A stretch of DNA of 64,000 bases, taken from assembly GCA_037389465.1 (NCBI GenBank), contig JAZARR010000199.1:310001-374000 (forward strand), in the 5' to 3' direction. The notes under the pieces are model-generated. The model saw only the letters and a list, made by a program, of their open reading frames with translations, was not told the origin of the DNA and did not search any database. Each line of letters begins with the position of its first letter. The stretch's first letter is position 1. The DNA comes from Baylisascaris procyonis (lineage: Eukaryota > Nematoda > Chromadorea > Rhabditida > Ascarididae). The position numbers were made by a program, and so were the translations under genes. Of the stretch, positions 38,255-64,000 are shown one piece after another.

Positions 38255-40646
38255 TACGGATAAAGTTTTCATTGGTCATCAGACAATGGCTATCATGAGT
38301 GAGAGTCACAAAAAAGTGGTTGTCATATGACATCAACCATATACTTTTTTAAAACGTGCTGTTCTGCTAATGCCAATTCTACTGTGGTTGTAGACGTTAT
38401 GCGCGCCATAAGTTTGTTGGTTCACTGTTATCTTCGGATAAAGATTTCATTGATTATCAAAAGGTAGTTTTGATATTGGTATTGCCATTTTCTTTACTTC
38501 GCTCCTTGCTGTTCATCATTACACACACCTTCATTGCTGCATAGCCAAGTATGCAAGTTCGCTCGCTCGCCAAGCTATTAGGTTGCGAACGTTGGATAAA
38601 GTCTTATTCTAATATATAGATTCGGTTGGTAAAGCGGCTAAGAGCAGTTAGATTATTTGAACGCTAATTCGCTGAAGAAACAATTGACCGGGGACACAGG
38701 TACAAAAGACACAGGCTTAGGAGGCCATTTTTTTTCGAACCTTACAATGTTTCTTTTGCAGAATGTTTGTTAGTTTTTGATGAATCATTTCTTGTTGCAG
38801 CACCAGGATGCGCTTTTTGTAAAGCATCAGTGGTGAAGCATTAAGAGTGCTAATGTCATATTGCAGTGATCTTGTTGCATTTTTTTTTTTTTTTTTGAAG
38901 GGTATTGAATTGAATCCTTTGAAGGGCTCAACAATTCAGTGTTATCTGCTCACGAAAACATTCTGCGGCTTCTTCTTTAAAACATGCTCTTTGAAGGCTC
39001 TTTGAATTAGCCAATTTTCGAAGCGGATTGTCGAAAGCTTTATCGCACGAAGGAAATCATTGTTTTTTGCATTTTTTAACTATCTTACATTTCAGTCAAC
39101 ACAAATATTACTGCGAGGGTTTACAGACGTTTGAAGTCATGCAGGATAGACCTTCTTACCTTCCTATCTTCCTAGTCTCGCATATTTTGAATTTTTCAAA
39201 ACAACGCTTGCAGCCCGAAAGCTTTTGAACTAAGCGGCCAAGTAAGGGGCAAATGGCATGTTCTATCGCTGCACATTTCGATGAGCTGCTCTTTTTTTAT
39301 AGCTTATGCAGTTTTGCGGTATTTCACTAGTTATTAGTTACAATCTCATGCAATTCTCCTGTAAAATTTGCATTTCTAAAAGAGAAAATTGAAGAATGAT
39401 CAGTATAGAATGAACTCTCCTTGTTAGAGCACAAAAACCTTTATCCTTCCATCTAAAATAAAAGGAGCAGTACAGCGCAACAACAAGGCTGCTATATTGT
39501 TTTAATTAATACAGAACATTGTACAATAAGCAATTCAACACAACTACACAAGCCAGCATAAAGCAACACGAAGTGTATTGGCAATCTTCCAATAAAACTA
39601 TTGCTAGAGGACTTTCGATTGATGTGGAAAACGCGAATTCCACACCTTGATTTTTTTAAAGGGAACGTTGATATGGCCCGAGAGTCTGAGAACAGATTCG
39701 TATCGAGTGCTTCTACAAAATTTGCTTCTACAAAAGAGATTCACTGCTTCTGCAAAATGTCGTAGTGTTTTTATTGCAGTGAGGCCAGTAGGTGTCGCCA
39801 CTTTCCTGTCTCATTAATTTATAAGCAGGATGGGGGAATGCGCAATGAAGGACGTTAAGGAGAGGTGAAGTTAAGTGCTTCGCGAGAAGCGCCCAGAGTG
39901 GAGCGTCGCTTGTTCCTACTCGTAGGTTAGTAAACAGGAATCTGTAGGCTAGAAGTTGGACAAGTGGCCATGTGGAAGTTACATGTCCTGCCCTGTTTCC
40001 TTTCTGGTATACTTGTGGCATCGAAGAGCGTACCCACAGACTGTTGCATGGCTGTCTAAGCGACCAGGTTTCCTTGAATTTCTTCTCCCTAATTCTTTTG
40101 CATTTGCACTGGGTATATATGAGGTAGTTTCTGCTGCCATCACAGCATGCACCAACGCAGACAATGTTAAATGCAGCACTATAATCACTTTTTTCGCATT
40201 TCACCCCGAAAATTCCCTTACTGGCTTTCTTGAAGGTCCCTCAGCCTTGAGCATTTTCGGGTGTTCGGATGTGGAAATCAACCATGGGCCAAGCGTTCTC
40301 TGATCTGGGATAGGACACACCTCTCTCCGACCAAAAAAGAATCATGCTGAGGAGAAAAAAGGAAGACGGTAAAACTTGAAACCGAAAAATGATGGGGAAC
40401 CTACGATGCAGTGTACCTTCCAATTTTTTTCTTAACAACTACAAATCCTGCAGGAATTTCATCAGACTGCACAAGGTTGCATGAGGTTGCCACAGGCTTT
40501 TTTTATGAAAAACCTTGAGAAGGACTGCTTTTATGAACTTCCACTTTGAAACTATCTTGAGCAGTGCAGCTCAGGTGGCAGTTATTTTTGCAAACGGGCA
40601 CTTAGACATGGGCTTGGCAGAAGCGTGCTTGACTCCCTTCTTCTTA

Positions 40647-41045
40647 GAGCTTAATTAAGTATTTTCCGCTGCAATATTTTTGAAATTGGACTAACGTCCT
40701 CTGCTGTGAACGGTATTCTTACGGTGAGGTGCTTGCGCCGTGAGATCGGAGTGGATTTTTTTAGATTTGCGTTTGTACTTAAGAGCTTAATTAAGTATTT
40801 TTGAAATTGGTCTTAACGTTCTCTACTGTGAACGTATTCTGATGGTGAGGTGTTTGCGCAGTGAGATCCTAGTGGATTTTTTTTTTTGAATTGCGTTCGT
40901 ACTTAAGAGCTTAATTAAGTATTTTCCGCTGCAACATTTTTGATATTGATCTTAACGACCTCTGTTGTGAACGGTGTTCTGACCGTGAGGTGCTTGCGCA
41001 GTAAGATCCTGGTGGATTTTTTTCTGAACTGCGTTTATACTTAAC
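40647..41045. repeat. Three-copy tandem repeat, about 125-136 bp
   Basis: Units begin with GAGCTTAATTAAGTATTTT at 40647, 40783 and 40907 and end with GCGTTtGTACTTAA-like sequence. The middle copy lacks about 14 internal bases (the CCGCTGCAAtATTTT part). Copies are roughly 85-90% alike by eye. Confidence 0.9.
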
Positions 41046-41308
41046 CGCGTGGGAGTCATGCTGGAGGCGTATTATCCACAGTGGCGTCCCAACAACTTGC
41101 CTCTCCTCAATCTTCGCTGACCCGGCTTTCATTCTATAAAATATCAAAGAATAATGACTTCCTTAAAAGACAAATTCCTCATTATTGTACTTTCAAATCT
41201 TTTCAAGTGTGCAACTCGTTGAAGGCCTGTTTAGACGGTATAGAATGCCATGTTTGCTTTATTTCTCTGCTCCTATTTACTTTTACGATGATGCCTTCAT
41301 TAATCTGA

Positions 41309-41410
41309 ATCGAAAGGACATTCTGCGAGAAACTCTTAGAACTTCGAGTTTCTAGGATGATCGAAAGGACATTCTGCGAGAAACTCTTAGAACTTCGAGT
41401 TTTTAGGATA
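41309..41410. repeat. 51-bp tandem duplication
   Basis: Two adjacent, nearly identical 51-bp units starting with ATCGAAAGGACATTCTGCG (41309 and 41360), differing at one or two bases near their ends. Confidence 0.92.
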
Positions 41411-42058
41411 CTGTCATCTTCAGCGATGGAATTTGTTTAGTAAGAGATTTTTACCGGAAGGAAAAGTGCCTTTTTTAAGGTTTTTGCTTTGCCTCCAAAA
41501 TATTTTTTTGGAGCGCCTATATTTTAATAAAATATTTGGTCTTCATCCATCATCCTCCCCTGTGCGCTTTGCTTTAGTGCTCACGACATTGTAGCCATGA
41601 AAGGCGCACCCCTATTTTCTTGCCATTCGAAATGGTCTATTTTCCGTTGTCGTGGCATTTCATGTCCCAACCAATAATTTGTAGCGTTACAGCAAAAACG
41701 CCAGTCACCGAAATCACTACTTTGCCCCTGTATAACAGGACGTTCTGACAAGCAGGACGTGGCCTCGTATTAACTGTTGTGTGATGCCTCTGTGCCTTTT
41801 TAAGTGGCAGATGTGTTGTGGTTCATAATTTTTTGCATGTGTCATAGCTTTTATACCGCTAATTCTTTGGTAAGTTCTATCCCCAAATTTCTTTCGAGAA
41901 AGATATCGTTTCCCTTTCTTCCGTTATAAATTCTGTTATATGTAATATCTCATTCTGGTATACATGTTGTTACACCAGTGAATATATTTGTAGTATGTTT
42001 GTACGAGTATATGTATATTGTATGTGTGCACATGCGCATGTACATATATATACGTCTA

Positions 42059-42065
42059 TTGCTAG
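42059..42065 (+). promoter_or_regulatory. Putative spliced-leader acceptor (DDX56)
   Basis: TTGCTAG followed 20 bases later by ATG (42086). No upstream exon was identified, so this may be a trans-splice site or the end of a 5' UTR intron. Confidence 0.45.
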
Positions 42066-42085
42066 GCTTGGAAAAGACGGCCATA

Positions 42086-59322
<17,237 letters not shown>

Positions 59323-59523
59323 TCTCCTCTCGGCGAAGACTTGCGTATTGTTTTATTGCATCTGTCGTCTTGAAATATTACAACAGTGATTTCTTTTCCT
59401 GAGTTTAGAATAGGCGTGAATTGACTTCTATATGAGGCTCTAAATAGTGAATTCATCGTGGTTTGCTATTCTACTTTACTGCATTCAAACTGTTACATAC
59501 TTGAAAGATTTGTGCCAGCCGAG

Positions 59524-59525
<2 letters not shown>

Positions 59526-59555
<30 letters not shown>
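59526..59555. repeat. Short (TA)n tract
   Basis: About 30 bp of AT repeat roughly 200 bp after the DDX56 stop codon, probably within its 3' UTR. Confidence 0.95.
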
Positions 59556-59557
<2 letters not shown>

Positions 59558-59659
59558 AAAATGTCCCTGGCAGTAAAATAGACCTCCTTTGCATATTCTA
59601 CGTTCCTTGTCGAGTGTTGCTTGTTATGTTATAACTGTTTCATTATTAAGTTTATTCAA

Positions 59660-59665
59660 AATAAA
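59660..59665 (+). terminator. Candidate poly(A) signal for DDX56
   Basis: AATAAA 337 bases after the DDX56 stop, followed by T-rich sequence. It is a clear match to the canonical signal downstream of the gene, but cleavage was not observed and other signals may be used. Confidence 0.4.
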
Positions 59666-60722
59666 TGTTTCTTCATGGAATTCCTTCGTTGCCGTCGACA
59701 TCTCTGTACTGCTCAGAAAAAGTATTGTAGTTTGTAACTTTGAAAGCGACTATCAGCATATGAGAGTAACAACAATACATGGAAAAACCGGGATTTTCAT
59801 AGGTGTCATATACGCTACCTGAAGGTTCACCTTTATCCTTCAAAGTACCTGGAGCGAAGCATCTTCACTCCCTCCTTTACGCTAGTGAAGCGGGATTCAG
59901 ATCACCTATGCTAGTCACCCTGACATATAAGCGTGGAATGACATGTGACTGGGCGTTTAGTCCTTCCTCTACTTGACTTGACAGCTTTCTCTCCAACCTT
60001 ACCAAGTATGCAACGTCTTGACATTTCCTCCAAAAATTACTGATCTTTTTAGCTCGCAGAAGCTTTCCAACTCTCAAAATTTCACAGGCATGTCGAGGTA
60101 AAAATCTTTTAAAGTGTCCTCCTTGTAGTGACTGCAGTCGGCCGTACTATATTCCTCAACACCCTGAATTTCGCAGTGACCTTCGGTTGCCATGTCTATC
60201 CGACGGCTCGTGGATCCCCTTCGGTAGCGTGACCTTCAGCTGTTCGGTATGATCTTAACTTTGCAGTGTTGTTAAAAAAGCTTTATCGGGGTAGCGCCAT
60301 TTCACTCCTTTAGGCCTCTCATGTAATTGGGTAATTTGTCATGTGAGGACAATTCGAAATTATGGCAGAGACGATGGTCTATCGTCCTCTTGAAAATAAA
60401 CGGTTACTATTGAAGTGTGCACAGAATGACGTGGGGGGATGAAGTGGGAGGCCAATCTCAGAAGTTGAGTGGACTCTGTGCCTCTCGGAATAAAAAATCT
60501 TAGCGACGGTTCATCCGCTTCAGCTTACGACTTCTTGGCTTGTATACTTAGCTCGGAGCCAAAATATTTGGTTCACTTAATTTGCCAGATTCATAACTCG
60601 CTATGTCCGAAATTTTACACCCCATTTTATGTTTCGAAGAATTTGAGCTCCGTAAAGGGAATTTTTCTTGCGCTAGATCTTCATTAGGTTAACAGCCACT
60701 CTCATTGACCTATGGAATTCCT

Positions 60723-63700
60723 GCATAATGCTCTTATTAACTTCTTAGCGTCATAGGAGTGCTGAATGGAATGGAATCGTTGAAACAGATATATAGAGTG
60801 AAAGGACGGAGCACATTGGCTTAGGCTCACCGAAGAAAACCTGGCGGATACCTTTGTCGGGGCCCATTCTAATGTCCTTCCGGCCCCATACATCCATTGC
60901 AAGAAAGAAATAACAGGGAAAACTCGTGGTCCAAATCAAAATCTTTCTTTAATCTTTGGCAGTTTGCCATATTTCAAATTTATGCTCTTAGCACGTTTCC
61001 AAGGCCGAACATTTTCTGCATATGTTCGTGGCCGCAATGTTGATTCACGCATCCCTCCACTTTGCTCATATTTTACAGTTGCGTTCTATTTAGCAACGTC
61101 ATTGCAGGTGCACGTCTAAGTGGCAGTACTATCCATATATAGCCCGTTATAGGTGTTGTGTAGCCGTGACTAAGTTTCTAGATCACACCTTTGCCTTTAT
61201 TAATTTCCAGCTTAATCTTTTGTATTCGCTTGATACGTCGCTTGTTTTAGTGATAAGTCACAAATGACTCCATGATTTACATAAAATGTTGCACTTATGT
61301 TCTGCACCTATTCACCCTATTTATCCGAATGTGAACAAAGCTTCTACAAACTCGCATCATCCCTAACGTCGGACACATCTGAAGATTCATCCTATTTATT
61401 CGAATGTGAACAAAGCATAATGCTTGTATTAACTTCTTAGCGTCATAGGAGTGCTGAATGGAATGAAATCGTTGAAACAGATATATAGAGTAAAAGGACG
61501 GAGCACATTGGCTTAGGTTCTCCGAAGAAAACCTGGTGGATACCTTTGTCGGGGCCCATTCTAATGTGCTTCCGGCCCCTTACATCCATTGCAAGAAAGA
61601 AATAACAGGGGAAACTTGTGGTCCAAATCGAAAATCTTTCTTTAATCTTTGGCAGTTTGCCATATTTCAAATTTGTGCTCTTAACACGTTTCCAAGGCCT
61701 AACGTTTTCTGCATATGTTCGTGGCCGCAATGTTGATTCGCGCATCTCTCCACGTTTCTCATATTTTACAGTTGCGTTCCATTTAGCAACGTCATTGCAG
61801 GTACACGTCTAAGTGGCAGTACTATCCATATATAGCCCGTTATAGGTGTTGTGTAGCCGTGACTAAGTTTTTAGATCACACCTTTGCCTTTATTAATTTC
61901 CAGCTTAATCTTTTGTATTCGCTTGATACGTCGCTTGTTTTAGTGATAAGTCACAAATGACTCCATGATTTACATAAAATGTTGCACTTATGTTCTGCAC
62001 CTATTCACCCTATTTATCCGAATGTGAACAAAGCTTCTACAAACTCGCATCATCCCTAACGTCGGACACATCTGAAGATTCATCCTATTTATTCGAATGT
62101 GAACAAAGCATAATGCTTGTATTAACTTCTTAGCGTCATAGGAGTGCTGAATGGAATGAAATCGTTGAAACAGATATATAGAGTAAAAGGACGGAGCACA
62201 TTGGCTTAGGTTCTCCGAAGAAAACCTGGTGGATACCTTTGTCGGGGCCCATTCTAATGTGCTTCCGGCCCCTTACATCCATTGCAAGAAAGAAATAACA
62301 GGGGAAACTTGTGGTCCAAATCGAAAATCTTTCTTTAATCTTTGGCAGTTTGCCATATTTCAAATTTGTGCTCTTAACACGTTTCCAAGGCCTAACGTTT
62401 TCTGCATATGTTCGTGGCCGCAATGTTGATTCGCGCATCTCTCCACTTTTCTCATATTTTACAGTTGCGTTCTATTTAGCAACGTCATTGCAGGTGCACG
62501 TCTAAGTGGCAGTACTATCCATATATAGCCCGTTATAGGTGTTGTGTAGCCGTGACTAAGTTTCTAGATCACACCTTTGCCTTTATTAATTTCCAGCTTA
62601 ATCTTTTGTATTCGCTTGATACGTCGCTTGTTTTAGTGATAAGTCACAAATGACTCCATGATTTACATAAAATGTTGCACTTATGTTCTGCACCTATTCA
62701 CCCTATTTATCCGAATGTGAACAAAGCTTCTACAAACTCGCATCATCCCTAACGTCGGACACATCTGAAGATTCATCCTATTTATTCGAATGTGAACAAA
62801 GCATAATGCTTGTATTAACTTCTTAGCGTCATAGGAGTGCTGAATGGAATGAAATCGTTGAAACAGATATATAGAGTAAAAGGACGGAGCACATTGGCTT
62901 AGGTTCTCCGAAGAAAACCTGGTGGATACCTTTGTCGGGGCCCATTCTAATGTGCTTCCGGCCCCTTACATCCATTGCAAGAAAGAAATAACAGGGGAAA
63001 CTTGTGGTCCAAATCGAAAATCTTTCTTTAATCTTTGGCAGTTTGCCATATTTCAAATTTGTGCTCTTAACACGTTTCCAAGGCCTAACGTTTTCTGCAT
63101 ATGTTCGTGGCCGCAATGTTGATTCGCGCATCTCTCCACGTTTCTCATATTTTACAGTTGCGTTCCATTTAGCAACGTCATTGCAGGTACACGTCTAAGT
63201 GGCAGTACTATCCATATATAGCCCGTTATAGGTGTTGTGTAGCCGTGACTAAGTTTTTAGATCACACCTTTGCCTTTATTAATTTCCAGCTTAATCTTTT
63301 GTATTCGCTTGATACGTCGCTTGTTTTAGTGATAAGTCACAAATGACTCCATGATTTACATAAAATGTTGCACTTATGTTCTGCACCTATTCACCCTATT
63401 TATCCGAATGTGAACAAAGCTTCTACAAACTCGCATCATCCCTAACGTCGGACACATCTGAAGATTCATCCTATTTATTCGAATGTGAACAAAGCATAAT
63501 GCTTGTATTAACTTCTTAGCGTCATAGGAGTGCTGAATGGAATGAAATCGTTGAAACAGATATATAGAGTAAAAGGACGGAGCACATTGGCTTAGGTTCT
63601 CCGAAGAAAACCTGGTGGATACCTTTGTCGGGGCCCATTCTAATGTGCTTCCGGCCCCTTACATCCATTGCAAGAAAGAAATAACAGGGGAAACTTGTGG

Positions 63701-64000
63701 TCCAAATCGAAAATCTTTCTTTAATCTTTGGCAATTTGCCATATTTCAAATTTGTGCTCTTAACACGTTTCCAAGGCCTAACGTTTTCTGCATATGTTCG
63801 TGGCCGCAATGTTGATTCGCGCATCTCTCCACGTTTCTCATATTTTACAGTTGCGTTCCATTTAGCAACGTCATTGCAGGTACACGTCTAAGTGGCAGTA
63901 CTATCCATATATAGCCCGTTATAGGTGTTGTGTAGCCGTGACTAAGTTTTTAGATCACACCTTTGCCTTTATTAATTTCCAGCTTAATCTTTTGTATTCG
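60723..64000. repeat. Tandem satellite array, 693-bp unit, continuing past the window
   Basis: Unit starts (GCATAATGCT) lie at 60723, 61415, 62108, 62801 and 63494, giving spacings of 692, 693, 693 and 693 bp; the fifth unit is cut at the window end after 507 bp. Units 2, 4 and 5 are almost identical. Unit 1 differs at many positions in its first 340 bp but very little afterwards, as expected at an array edge. Unit 3 carries a few variants shared with unit 1. Each unit has a 100-codon minus-strand frame in copies 2-5, but copy 1 breaks it with a one-base deletion near 60934, so coding is not supported. No 5S rRNA, SL RNA, U-snRNA or tRNA sequence was recognised in the unit. Confidence 0.97.
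61310..61417. repeat. Internal duplicate within each 693-bp unit
   Basis: The sequence around CCTATTTATCCGAATGTGAA (61315-61334) recurs about 75 bp later as CCTATTTATTCGAATGTGAA, and both are followed by CAAAGC. The second copy sits at the unit junction, and the same pair is present in every full unit. Confidence 0.85.

Larger units (their letters stand above)
37887..42065. other. Intergenic region EARS2 to DDX56
   Basis: This 4.2-kb stretch has no supported gene. It contains a tRNA-like fragment (38187-38254), a three-copy tandem repeat (40647-41045) and a 51-bp duplication (41309-41410). Overlapping frames on both strands at 39.7-40.3 kb (158 codons minus, 115 codons plus) are open over the same bases and match no family that I know. 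The EARS2 3' UTR and any DDX56 promoter must lie here. Confidence 0.5.
59323..60722. other. Flank between DDX56 and the satellite array
   Basis: It holds the likely DDX56 3' UTR and a short (TA)n tract at 59526-59555. No gene is supported between 59700 and 60722. Short frames (60469-60687 plus, 59877-60077 minus) have no splice or family support. Confidence 0.5.

Noticed and set aside
39728..40303. Overlapping open frames on both strands (158 and 115 codons)
   Set aside because: Both strands are open over the same bases, neither has convincing splice or start context, and no family resemblance was seen. They were left inside the intergenic description.
61443..61745. 100-codon minus-strand frame repeated in four satellite units
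   Set aside because: The units are nearly identical, so the frame persists trivially. The more divergent unit 1 has a one-base deletion that breaks it, and no domain is recognised.

Overview
The window is eukaryotic nuclear DNA, almost certainly from a nematode. Coding sequence is cut into small exons separated by introns of about 0.1 to 2.4 kb. Most acceptors end in short TTTCAG, TTGCAG or TTTTAG tracts with little polypyrimidine. Several first coding exons lie 13-42 bases after an acceptor with no visible partner donor, as expected for spliced-leader trans-splicing. A strongylid-like (clade V) parasite would fit the long AT-rich introns and simple repeats, but the species cannot be fixed from the sequence. 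No bacterial, viral or CRISPR feature was seen.

Five genes were assembled by joining exons in phase, all on the + strand. (1) A TTC4/Cns1-type TPR co-chaperone, 770-11135, whose 5' end was not found. (2) A phosphatidylserine synthase (PTDSS1/2 family), 13173-24522, with an uncertain first exon. (3) A small unrecognised gene, 26206-28533. (4) A mitochondrial glutamyl-tRNA synthetase (EARS2), 28589-37886. (5) A DDX56-type DEAD-box RNA helicase, 42086-59322. The functions (Hsp90 folding, phospholipid synthesis, mitochondrial translation, ribosome assembly) are housekeeping and not one pathway. The stop codon of gene 3 lies 13 bases before the trans-splice acceptor of EARS2, which suggests a tight two-gene transcription unit.

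From 60723 to the window end there is a satellite-like array of a 693-bp unit (4 full copies plus about 507 bp). Other repeats are five (TA)n tracts, a 0.5-kb foldback element in an EARS2 intron, short tandem repeats at 40.6-41.4 kb, and a tRNA-like fragment at 38.2 kb.

The most unusual signals are AAG 3' splice sites (two well supported, three probable), frequent GTT-type donors, the 13-bp junction between the unknown gene and EARS2, the long foldback, and a block of shared variants in the third array copy that points to sequence exchange. I found no clear new multi-gene system. All gene models come from reading frames, splice signals and remembered family conservation, and no search was run.
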